Assembly: GCF_014699135.1 (NCBI RefSeq) | Contig: NZ_JACOFT010000003.1 | Span: forward strand, 372,001-436,000 | Length of the DNA: 64,000 nucleotides | Direction: 5' to 3' | Origin: Cognatundibacterium aquatile | GTDB lineage: Bacteria > Pseudomonadota > Gammaproteobacteria > Burkholderiales > Burkholderiaceae_D | In this document: one piece after another, positions 53,575 through 63,251 of the stretch | Layout of the letters: the number at the start of each line of letters is the position of its first letter | How positions within the stretch are numbered: the stretch's first letter is position 1 | The notes under the pieces: generated by a model | The model's input: the letters and a program-made list of their open reading frames with translations, nothing else | The model's database searches: none | What the model was told of the DNA's origin: nothing | Position numbers and translations under genes: made by a program

Positions 53575-54288
53575 ATGAATTTTTCTGCGATTTCCACAGC
53601 ATCAAGTAAACGTGCGATTTGTCTGCGCTGCCTCCGTCCGCAATCAGCTTGTATCTGCAACTGGATAGTACCTGTGAATAACGGGGTAGAAGTATTGATA
53701 CTGCAGCATCCTCTGGAAGTGAATAACGCGAAAGGCAGCATACGTCTGCTGGATTTATGTTTGCAGCATTCACGTGTTCTGACGGGCGAGATTTTCGCCG
53801 GAGATGTCTTGATGCGGGCATTGTATGCGCCCGCCGATGCACCAGCCAATACGACGACAGATGCGATGGCGGATGTCTCAATCGATACGTGGCCTGTAGC
53901 GGCAATTCGGCCTGTGTTGCTCTATCCTGATACGTCTCTCATCGAAGCCGCAGATCTGGCCTTGCCTGTGGCAGAAAAATATCAGGAGAGTGAGCAAATA
54001 CAAGGACTACGCCTGGTCATTATCGATGCGACCTGGCGTAAAAGCCGCAAAATGCTGTACCTGAATCCTTTACTGCAAGCGCTGCCACGTCTGAGTCTGG
54101 AGCAGATGCCTGCATCGCATTACCGGATACGTAAAGCGCACAAAGCAGATCAATTATCGAGTCTGGAAGCCTGTGCTTATGCGCTGATGCGTCTGGAAAA
54201 CGACGAAGACAAATATCAATGTTTGCTGCAGGCATTTGATGGTTTCGTTGATCAGCAGCTCGGCAGTATTCCGGCAAACCTCAGATAA
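53575..54288 (+). CDS. tapT: DTW-domain tRNA-uridine aminocarboxypropyltransferase
   Basis: A 237-residue SPOUT-class protein. RAICLRCLRPQSACICNWIVPVNNGVEVLILQHPLEVNNAKGS opens the fold with a Cys-rich zinc segment. LLYPD in the middle and VIIDATWRKSRKMLYLNPLLQALPRLSL near 150 carry the DTW motif (here DATW); SHYRIRKAHKADQLSSLEACAYALMRLE completes it. The E. coli homologue (TapT/YfiP) forms acp3U in tRNA with SAM. It ends at a bidirectional terminator shared with the OPT gene. Confidence 0.9.
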   Translation: MNFSAISTASSKRAICLRCLRPQSACICNWIVPVNNGVEVLILQHPLEVNNAKGSIRLLDLCLQHSRVLTGEIFAGDVLMRALYAPADAPANTTTDAMADVSIDTWPVAAIRPVLLYPDTSLIEAADLALPVAEKYQESEQIQGLRLVIIDATWRKSRKMLYLNPLLQALPRLSLEQMPASHYRIRKAHKADQLSSLEACAYALMRLENDEDKYQCLLQAFDGFVDQQLGSIPANLR

Positions 54289-54319
54289 AAAAAGCCCCGC
54301 ATCGTGCGGGGCTTTTTTA
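54287..54319. terminator. Bidirectional terminator between tapT and the OPT transporter
   Basis: AAAAAAA-GCCCCGCA-TCG-TGCGGGGC-TTTTTT: an 8-bp G/C stem with A-run and T-run on either side. It serves the convergent tapT and OPT genes. Confidence 0.92.
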
Positions 54320-54339
54320 ATATATCAATACTTCAGTTA

Positions 54340-56322
54340 TTACATCAGCACATTGATGATCGCATTACCGATCCCCATCAATGCCGCACCTGAAATCAGG
54401 CCGGCACAGATAGGCTCGCAGCCTTCGACCCAGAATTGATGACCAGTCGTACCTTTCTCGGTATGCTTGCGCCCCATCCACCAGAATACGGCTGCACCTA
54501 TCCACATCGCCAGACAGGCATCCGGTGGTAAGACAACGCCAAGACCAATCGCTACTGCTGACAATGGAACTTTACCCTTGGTGATGATTTTAGCGCCTTC
54601 GATGACCACCGCAGCGATAGCGGCGATCACCATCGCAATGACGGCTGACGTCGGCAAACTGCTGATGCCTTTGGCAATCAGTTCGGCCATGCCTTTCCAC
54701 TGCATTGCGGATGGATGCGAAAACTGGTCGCTGACGATGCTTGCCGTGTCGCGCACACCCTGAGCATCCGCAGGTAAGAACAGCAGGTAGTAAATCGGCA
54801 CACAAGCGAGTGCGCCAGAGATAATGCCGATGATGTGACCAATCGCCTGTTGGCGAGGTTTTGCACCCAGCATGTAACCCGGTGTAATGTCGGATAACAG
54901 GTTAGAAGCATTCGATGCTACTTCGGCGGTCATCCCGGCAGGGATCATGTTGCTTGCTGGGTTGACTCTGTCGATCGCGCCCATGGTGATTTGGGTGATT
55001 TTTGAGAGCGCGCCGGTTGGTGTCCAGGATGTCAGTGCCATCGAGTTTGCACAAATCACAGACAGCAGAAGAACTAAGGGTAAAGCAGCAAACGTCAATA
55101 CCATAGGCACGCCGAAAAAGCTGAAATTCAGCCATGCGCCGAGCATACTGAAAGCAGGAATGCCGACATAGGAAATCATCAGCGGCAATTCGATATTTTT
55201 CAGCAAATCGTTGTTGCTGCTGATCCCTTTCTTTTTACCGAAAGATTTAAATAAGCTGGTAAAAATTTCAGGCTTCGCTGCCAGCGTGACGATAGAACCG
55301 ACGACCATGATCGATACCGCCCACCACAGACCCCATTGATTCAGAATTTCGACGCGGGAAATCGGTACGACTTTACCACTGGGAGCGATACGCGCGACGA
55401 TATCGCCTTTTTGTATCATCAAGGGGCCAAGTAAAGCAAAATTCAGCAAGCTGCCGAACAACAAACTGCTGGCAACCCGGATACCCATCAAACCACCGAC
55501 ACCAAACATCGCGGCATCGACGGTAAAGCGCAAACCCAGTGTGCGGAAATCGATTCCCAGGATTTTTGGTATCCATAAATCAAATTTCACCGCTGCCATG
55601 TAATAGTATTCATCAAATCTTTCCTGCAGATGCCAGGCTTCTTTCATACCAGCCCATTTATCCATTTGCAGCAGTTTGAATTGCAGCAGTTTCATCCAGC
55701 CGTCGCTGATGAGGAACTGATAGGCGCCAGCAAACAGCGTCGTCAGACCCAGCAGTTTGGCCTGACGCATGCCTTCTTTGCCATCGCCGGAATATAAAGT
55801 GTCGAGCACCACGCCGCAGGCGCGGCCTTCTGGAAACGGCAACTGATCTTCGTTAATGAAGCGGCGTTTCAATGGAAAAGCGACAAGCACACCCAGTACC
55901 GAACAGACCACCATCCAGATCATCATGTGCCACCAGGGAATAATTTTCCCTGTCACTAGCATGTACGCGGTAATCGGGGCCACCATCGGCATGGTCATAT
56001 AGCCTGCGGCAGTAGCGATTGATTGCGCACAGTTATTTTCGAGAACGGTAAAGTCTTTGGCGATACCGGTTTTGGACAAAATCCGGAACAGGGCAAAGGC
56101 CAGGATCACAGAAGTCAGGCCAACGCCGATATTCACACCGGATTTAGCGGCGATATACAGCGCTGTCGCGGCCAGAATGCCGCCTAATAAAAAGCCAGTC
56201 AGTGCTGAACGAAATGTCAGCTGTGGCATGTCGCCACGATAAATATTGTTGAACCACCACTCGTCTTTCTGAGCTCGGGTCCAGGTGCGTACCTGCTCTT
56301 CAGATAATTGTTGCAGCGCCAT
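54340..56322 (-). CDS. OPT family oligopeptide/metal-peptide transporter
   Basis: A 660-residue membrane protein from Met 56322, where GGAG lies upstream; a longer frame to 56400 is less likely. About 15 hydrophobic segments cover the whole protein. It shows NNIYRGDMPQLTFRSALTGFLLGGILAATALYIAAKSGVNIGVGLTSVILAFALFRIL, a motif typical of OPT oligopeptide transporters. ENNCAQSIATAAGYMTMPMVAPITAYMLVTG and EGRACGVVLDTLYSGDG are further OPT landmarks. Proton-coupled uptake of small peptides or metal chelates is the family role; the substrate is unknown here. It ends before the shared terminator at 54287-54319. Confidence 0.9.
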   Translation of the reverse strand: MALQQLSEEQVRTWTRAQKDEWWFNNIYRGDMPQLTFRSALTGFLLGGILAATALYIAAKSGVNIGVGLTSVILAFALFRILSKTGIAKDFTVLENNCAQSIATAAGYMTMPMVAPITAYMLVTGKIIPWWHMMIWMVVCSVLGVLVAFPLKRRFINEDQLPFPEGRACGVVLDTLYSGDGKEGMRQAKLLGLTTLFAGAYQFLISDGWMKLLQFKLLQMDKWAGMKEAWHLQERFDEYYYMAAVKFDLWIPKILGIDFRTLGLRFTVDAAMFGVGGLMGIRVASSLLFGSLLNFALLGPLMIQKGDIVARIAPSGKVVPISRVEILNQWGLWWAVSIMVVGSIVTLAAKPEIFTSLFKSFGKKKGISSNNDLLKNIELPLMISYVGIPAFSMLGAWLNFSFFGVPMVLTFAALPLVLLLSVICANSMALTSWTPTGALSKITQITMGAIDRVNPASNMIPAGMTAEVASNASNLLSDITPGYMLGAKPRQQAIGHIIGIISGALACVPIYYLLFLPADAQGVRDTASIVSDQFSHPSAMQWKGMAELIAKGISSLPTSAVIAMVIAAIAAVVIEGAKIITKGKVPLSAVAIGLGVVLPPDACLAMWIGAAVFWWMGRKHTEKGTTGHQFWVEGCEPICAGLISGAALMGIGNAIINVLM

Positions 56323-56693
56323 TATGTCTCCGGGATGAAATAGGATACCAACCGCATCAGCGTGCAGATGACGGGCATAGGTATTTGCCAGTTTTATCAA
56401 CGCTGATGTCGAAATAATGAAAATAATTTTTCAGATGCCGCAGTATCTGAGTCATCAATCTTGCTGTCAAGATGTGTGACGACAAATATCGTTGAACGTA
56501 GATTGCCTTCACGGTGATTCTTGACGTAACGCAGCAGAGCGGATGCCAGAGGTATCAGCAGCAGGATGTTGGCGGGGGAGACGAGTGAAAGGAAGAGGGA
56601 ATGAAAGCAGTACTGAAAGCAGAATTGACATTCGCAACGAAGAAGGAAATTCTGGTTATTTATTTTCCCCAAAAATATGCTGCACGCTGAAAT
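56323..56693. other. 370-bp gene-free stretch between the OPT gene and groEL terminator
   Basis: This holds the OPT promoter region. One leftward frame (56397-56672, 91 codons, Cys- and Phe-rich) has no ribosome binding site, no relatives I know and a composition unlike its neighbours, so I do not call it a gene. No repeat or RNA is seen. Confidence 0.45.
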
Positions 56694-56728
56694 GAAAAAA
56701 GCTCTGCAAAATGATTGCAGAGCTTTTT
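56694..56728 (-). terminator. Rho-independent terminator of groES-groEL
   Basis: GCTCTGCAA-AATGA-TTGCAGAGC with A-run on the left and T-run on the right. On the minus strand it follows groEL by about 30 bp. Confidence 0.9.
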
Positions 56729-56760
56729 AGTATGCAGCTCAAACTGAGCAGCAAGCGGTA

Positions 56761-58446
<1,686 letters not shown>

Positions 58447-58460
58447 CTACAGGGAAAGAA

Positions 58461-58751
58461 TTACTTCTGTACGATCGCGAAGATATCTTCTTCACGCATG
58501 ACCAGCACTTCGTTGCCGTCAACTTTGACAGCCTGGCCAGAGTATTTGCCGAACAAAACGCGGTCGCCGACTTTCACTTCCAGTGCGCGGATCGAACCGT
58601 TATCCAACTGCTTGCCAGCGCCAACGGCCAATACTTCACCTTGATCTGGTTTTTCAGCTGCTGCGTCAGGCAGAACGATACCGGATGCAGTTTTTGTTTC
58701 TTGATCCAGACGTTTGACGATAATGCGATCGTGCAGGGGACGAAGATTCAT
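58461..58751 (-). CDS. groES: 10 kDa chaperonin GroES
   Basis: A 96-residue co-chaperonin. [46 protein letters not shown] is the signature. It contains the mobile loop (residues 17-32) and the [35 protein letters not shown] core. It forms the seven-membered lid of GroEL. Its message begins from a promoter overlapping a CIRCE operator about 260 bp upstream, so it has a long leader. Confidence 0.97.
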   Translation of the reverse strand: MNLRPLHDRIIVKRLDQETKTASGIVLPDAAAEKPDQGEVLAVGAGKQLDNGSIRALEVKVGDRVLFGKYSGQAVKVDGNEVLVMREEDIFAIVQK

Positions 58752-59011
58752 ATTAACTCCTAAAATAATTACAAAAGTAAAACTACCGAAGTAAAACGGG
58801 GCTCATCACAAATTCAGACAGAATGACATTGAAGCATCACCTGATTTGCATAAGTCCCATCAGCAAACAAACAAAAATGTGCGCCGTAGATGGTGTCAGT
58901 GTTCGCCACTTTCAAGCCCCTTACGTCACACATACATGTGCTGCACAAGAGCCGCGACGCTAACAGCGGCTAAGTTGCCTGCAATGCTGAAACCAGTCGA
59001 TTTTAACATTG

Positions 59012-59038
59012 TTAGCACTCTCTTGTGTGGAGTGCTAA
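59012..59038 (-). promoter_or_regulatory. CIRCE operator (HrcA binding site) of groES-groEL
   Basis: A perfect TTAGCACTC-N9-GAGTGCTAA inverted repeat, the consensus CIRCE element bound by the heat-shock repressor HrcA. It sits directly downstream of the -10 hexamer. The transcript would therefore carry it at its 5' end. hrcA is not in this window. Confidence 0.95.
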
Positions 59039-59066
59039 TTGTATGGACGAGGTTAAGTTTTTTCAA
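59038..59066 (-). promoter_or_regulatory. sigma-70-type promoter of groES-groEL
   Basis: On the minus strand, TTGAAA (59061-59066) and TACAAT (59038-59043) are separated by exactly 17 bp. This is close to the consensus and abuts the CIRCE element, as in other HrcA-regulated groE operons. A CTTGAAA...CCAT arrangement on the same bases also resembles sigma-32 sites, less clearly. Confidence 0.8.
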
Positions 59067-59347
59067 GGAAGAATGTTGAAAAAGCAGTTTTATTTTAAAA
59101 ATCATAGGCTTAGCAACGCTTTTGGCTGGTTATCATTTTCAACGTCCACATAACAAGCCCGGCAAGCTCTTGCCAACAGTCTGATAGGCGATTAGGGCAG
59201 GTGCATCCGCGCGGCAAACCTATTCCATGTTTTGATTTCCCCTTCTTCACGCACTGACCGCTTTAAGCAGATGGGCGCGATGTATTTTTGTGCCCGGCGG
59301 TGTCAGGCAGCCTTAGGCGTGTTCCATGCCCTCAAAACCCGGAAAAT

Positions 59348-59425
59348 ATACTCCCCGGAGTATGTATACAAGCCCAATGTTTCTGCTGAGATTTGGGGTG
59401 TTTTGCTAAAAACAGGGGGGAGTAT
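59348..59425 (+). repeat. Dispersed G/C-tract repeat, copy D (divergent)
   Basis: Left module ATACT-CCCCGG-AGTAT at 59348-59363; interior ACAAGCCCAATGTTT..GAGATT, with an extra GGGGTG insertion; right module GGGGGGAGTAT at 59415-59425. Compared with copies A to C the right module is inverted. Here left ATACTCCCC and right GGGGAGTAT are inverted, so the element can still fold on itself. It is the most divergent copy. Confidence 0.65.
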
Positions 59426-59718
59426 GCGGATTTTCGCTTTTTCTTTACCATGCTGTTTGCCCATACAGGCTTGCTGTGTTGCGGCTGGTGTGATGGCTTC
59501 GGGCGTTGTTGTGGTCGCGAACGATAAAACCTGCGTTGGAGGGCGCGGCGTCATCTGTCAGTGTATGATGGGCTGGCGCTATCGGTGTATGCCGTAGTTT
59601 TGGCTGCAACCAGTGTCTGGAATGTGGATAGGCATGTGCATGAAAACGCGTCAAAGGCGACATCAGGAAGAGTCATGCGAATCGTGAAATGTTGTCACGT
59701 GGAAATTAATTGTCTAGT

Positions 59719-59750
59719 ATACGCACGCTTTGAAATACGCACGCTTTGAA
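59719..59750 (+). repeat. 16-bp tandem duplication
   Basis: ATACGCACGCTTTGAA occurs twice in direct succession without mismatch. It is non-coding, about 220 bp upstream of the GGDEF-EAL start. Confidence 0.85.
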
Positions 59751-59972
59751 ACTAAGGTACTTTTTAATATCAGGCTTTTCCGCTCGCCAGCTTCATTTTC
59801 CGGTTGACTTCTGACAATATGGGGGCAAGAGCCTTCAATGCACGAACATGCGCCGGGAAAATTCAGAAAGCTCATTTTCTGATCAAACACAGTTCGGATA
59901 TTTCTTGTGGTAACAAGACCGGTTTTACGTTCTGTCAATTGCTGCTTACTACAATGAAATGCACAGAGAGAC

Positions 59973-62231
59973 GTGGATACTCAGACATTTATTATTTTTT
60001 CACTGGTGGTCGATGTCATTCTGATCATCACCATGATTCTGCCGTGGCTACATGAGCGCGATGACTGGCATGCGCTGTTCTGGGCCGCAGGTCAGGCTGG
60101 CATTACCTGTGGCAGTGGGCTGGCATTTCAGCAATTGCCGCAACAGCTGAATCCTTTGCTTTCTGCCGGTTTGCTGACCATCAGTATCAGCGGATTCTGG
60201 GCAGGCACCGAATATTTCATCGGCAATCTGCGCCGTAAGCATGTCATGCCTATCGCGGCTGTATCTGCACTTTTTTGTCTTCTTCTCACACTGTTTTTTT
60301 TCAACGTGCCAGCCATGAGAGAGGCAACAACGAAGATGTTGCTTGGCACCGTGATTTTGTGGTCCGGCATCCGTGTGTTGTACATGCAGCGTCACTTTCG
60401 TCTTTTGGGGATGATTTTAATCATTCGCGGTGGCTACAATTTGCTCACGGTGCTGAACCTGATCCCCGACCGTTTGGACGTCTGGTTCATGTTTGGATTA
60501 ATCGTCAAAACATCGTCAACGCTTTGTCTGATTTATGCGGTACTCGAAAAAATACGTGAACGTTACGCCAGTACCATTGATTGTCTGAGTAATGGCCTGT
60601 TGATACTGAACATGGATGGCATCATTCATGTCATTAACGAACGCGGCGCGCGTTTGCTTGGATATTCCTCAACGAAAGGCATGGCCGGCTCGCCGGTGGT
60701 GAACCACGTGAACGGGCTGGATGCTCATGCGGTCAAGAGCTATTTCAAACGATTCACCGCTGCGGCCGGCAATTATCCTTTGGTCGAGAATATTGTTGTT
60801 TTGTTGCCAGACAAAGGACAAGTACCCTTAGAGCTGATTTCCTCGCCCTATTATGAACGTGGGCGTCCTTACTGCATGGTGCAGATGATGGATATCAGCG
60901 AGCGCAAACAAAAAGAGGCGATACTGCACAAGGCTGCGCACTACGATGATCTGACTGGGCTATTCAATCGTCATGGCTTTTCCCAGGAGCTGGCGCGGGT
61001 GATCGCACAATCGCAGGAAAAGGGGCAAGAGTGCGCTGTGTTGCTGGTGGACATCGACAGGTTTAAACGAATCAATGATTCCTTCGGGCACCTCGCCGGT
61101 GAACAGTTGCTGCGGGAAATCGGGGGGCGATTACAGCGCGCGTTACCAGATAACAGCCTGGCCGCCCGTTTCGGCGGCGACGAGTTTGCAATTGCGATGT
61201 ATGGCCTGGAGCCCGGTTCCGCAGCACAGACAGCAGCCCTCTGCGGCGACGATCTGTTTCAGATACTGACCAGCGGAATACCTTTGTTGCAGCAAAACAT
61301 ACAGTTCTCGGCAAGTATTGGCGTTACATGTATTCCTGAACATGGTACCGATACCGACACCGTTATTCAGCACGCCTATATCGCGATGTATGACGGAAAA
61401 AAAGCGGGGCGGAATCAACTGCGCTTTTTTTCTTCCAGCATGATTTCTCATGCGCGGGAGGCGGTCATTGATACCGCGTTGCGCAGCGCTATTTCTTCCG
61501 ATGAACTCTATCTTTTATATCAACCGGTCGCGAACGCGAAAACGGGCAGAATTGATAAGGTGGAAGCTTTACTCCGTTGGAACAGCCGCACACTTAATAA
61601 TGTTTCGCCGGATCATTTCATTCCGATTGCAGAGGAAAGCGGCATCATAGTCGAAATCGGCACCTGGGTACTCAATCAGGCATGTCGGCAACTGGCGGAA
61701 TGGCAGGGCAGTGGCGGGCATCTGACCATGTGTGTCAATGTATCGGCGAGTCAGTTGCTCGACACACGATTCATTACCTATGTGGAGCGCGCGCTGCAAA
61801 TAAATCAGTTAAATCCGGCGCAGCTTGAACTGGAACTGACCGAGCGTGTGCTGATCGACGATGGCGCTCATGTGAGAACGACCTTAAATCATCTTCGCGC
61901 GATGGGGGTGCGATTGTCGTTGGATGACTTTGGCACCGGATATTCATCGCTCAGTTATCTGACACAGTTTCATTTAAATACGCTGAAAATCGATCGGTCA
62001 TTTGTGATGGCGCTGGAAAGCAGTGCGCGACACCAAAGCCTGGTTTCCATCATTATTGCGATGGGACACAATCTGGATCTGGAACTGGTTGCCGAAGGGG
62101 TCGAGACAGAACAGCAAATCAGTATGCTACAGAAAATGGGATGCCACTATTTGCAGGGGTATTACATTTCCAGACCCGTCGCTGCGGAAAACATACCATT
62201 GATCTGTTCGTCACCAGTGAAAATTCATTGA
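59973..62231 (+). CDS. Membrane-anchored PAS-GGDEF-EAL cyclic-di-GMP protein
   Basis: A 752-residue protein starting at GTG 59973, with GAGAG upstream. The first about 190 residues contain six or seven hydrophobic helices (TFIIFSLVVDVILIITMILPWL; VMPIAAVSALFCLLLTLFFF), an uncharacterised membrane sensor. A PAS region (about 200-310) follows. GGDEF (about 320-480; ARFGGDEFAIAM, canonical) and EAL (about 500-745; KVEALLRWN; ELTERVLIDDG; DDFGTGYSSLSYLTQFHLNTLKIDRSFV) complete it, both with catalytic signatures intact. It may synthesise or degrade c-di-GMP near the membrane. It is monocistronic as far as seen. Confidence 0.93.
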   Translation: MDTQTFIIFSLVVDVILIITMILPWLHERDDWHALFWAAGQAGITCGSGLAFQQLPQQLNPLLSAGLLTISISGFWAGTEYFIGNLRRKHVMPIAAVSALFCLLLTLFFFNVPAMREATTKMLLGTVILWSGIRVLYMQRHFRLLGMILIIRGGYNLLTVLNLIPDRLDVWFMFGLIVKTSSTLCLIYAVLEKIRERYASTIDCLSNGLLILNMDGIIHVINERGARLLGYSSTKGMAGSPVVNHVNGLDAHAVKSYFKRFTAAAGNYPLVENIVVLLPDKGQVPLELISSPYYERGRPYCMVQMMDISERKQKEAILHKAAHYDDLTGLFNRHGFSQELARVIAQSQEKGQECAVLLVDIDRFKRINDSFGHLAGEQLLREIGGRLQRALPDNSLAARFGGDEFAIAMYGLEPGSAAQTAALCGDDLFQILTSGIPLLQQNIQFSASIGVTCIPEHGTDTDTVIQHAYIAMYDGKKAGRNQLRFFSSSMISHAREAVIDTALRSAISSDELYLLYQPVANAKTGRIDKVEALLRWNSRTLNNVSPDHFIPIAEESGIIVEIGTWVLNQACRQLAEWQGSGGHLTMCVNVSASQLLDTRFITYVERALQINQLNPAQLELELTERVLIDDGAHVRTTLNHLRAMGVRLSLDDFGTGYSSLSYLTQFHLNTLKIDRSFVMALESSARHQSLVSIIIAMGHNLDLELVAEGVETEQQISMLQKMGCHYLQGYYISRPVAAENIPLICSSPVKIH

Positions 62232-62635
62232 TGTCAGCGGAAGAAATATCCTACCGTCGATAGTCCGCCATCGATCATTTTCTGGCACGTCGTTGGCATG
62301 CATAACGTCGATGTTGCTCGGACTACTCCGCTTTGAGCCGCGGAAGTGTTTTATAATCTCAGCTTTCAGCAGTCAACTTCAGCATTCCACCGCCATCGTC
62401 AGTTTATCGATCACCGGATCAACAACCCGGCACCGGCCAGATGCTTCCACATAATAATCCAGAGAACTTGCACCGCCGCTTTCACCAGCGGTGAATACGG
62501 TGACGAGGAAAGTTCCGGCAACCGGGCATATCGTCCGGTTTTTGAATCGCTTTGAATAATGCTGAAGCTAAGACTTGCGGCGCGTTCGCGTGCAACTGAC
62601 ATAGCTTCTTCAGAGGAACAGGTCAGGGGAGTGAT
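62232..62635. other. 404-bp gene-free stretch
   Basis: No coding frame with a start signal, repeat or RNA is seen. It probably contains the promoter for the DUF4260 gene. Confidence 0.4.
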
Positions 62636-63025
62636 ATGGCGGGTGAAACAACTGGCGCAGTGCGCTGGATTCTGCGGCTGGAAGGGATATGCGTGCTCGC
62701 TGCCGCCATCTTTTTTTATCCAGCACCTGATTTTAGCTGGGGATGTTTCGCACTGTACTTTCTTGCGCCCGATCTTTCTCTGCTTGGATATGCGTTCGGA
62801 TCACGTGTTGGTGCCGTCGCTTACAACGCGGCGCATTCTTATGCCGGCGCTATTGTTTGCCTCGTCGCCGGGTTCTTGTTCGCGTTACCAGTGTTCTCTT
62901 GTGCGGGTGTGATTTGGTGCGCACACATAGGTTTTGACCGGGCGTTGGGCTATGGTCTTAAATATCCGGGTGATTTCAACATGACGCACTTAGGCAGAAT
63001 TGGTTTTCAATCTGATCCGAGGTGA
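62636..63025 (+). CDS. DUF4260 small membrane protein
   Basis: A 129-residue inner-membrane protein starting MAGETTGAVRWILRLEGICVLAAAIFFY, with about four hydrophobic helices. The conserved core (LYFLAPDLSLLGYAFGSRVGAVAYNAAHSY; WCAHIGFDRALGYGLKYP; MTHLGRIG) matches DUF4260. The function of the family is unknown. A GAGTGATATGG sequence precedes the start. Confidence 0.85.
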   Translation: MAGETTGAVRWILRLEGICVLAAAIFFYPAPDFSWGCFALYFLAPDLSLLGYAFGSRVGAVAYNAAHSYAGAIVCLVAGFLFALPVFSCAGVIWCAHIGFDRALGYGLKYPGDFNMTHLGRIGFQSDPR

Positions 63026-63251
63026 AAGGTCGGCATGTTCGCAAATGATCGCCTATGAAATTTTTTGTGTTGTGTTCAATTATCTGCGACGCACAACGGA
63101 CACAAGAGGCGGCAGACTTTGCTTTTCTATGCAACGGTGTCTGCACAGCAAAGCATTGTGCAATAGAGGTTTGGAAGCATGATGATCGCCCGCTTTTGTG
63201 CCGATATTTTGTGCAGATAGGCATTGACTAGGTTTTATTTCGGGAGAAGAT

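Larger units (their letters stand above)
59067..59972. other. About 900 bp gene-poor intergenic region
   Basis: Between the groE promoter and the GGDEF-EAL gene. It holds repeat copy D (59348-59425) and a 16-bp tandem duplication (59719-59750). A frame 59232-59597 runs through copy D and lacks family resemblance, so it is not called. The region might hold a decayed gene or small RNA that I cannot recognise. Confidence 0.5.

Noticed and set aside
53507-53905. 132-codon frame antisense to the DTW gene
   Set aside because: Fully overlapped by the recognisable tapT gene and without its own features.
56397-56672. 91-codon leftward frame upstream of the OPT gene
   Set aside because: It overlaps the OPT upstream region, shows no start signal and has an implausible Cys/Phe-rich sequence.
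59232-59597. 121-codon frame upstream of the GGDEF-EAL gene
   Set aside because: It runs through repeat copy D and has no recognisable sequence; the repeat ends fix much of its composition.
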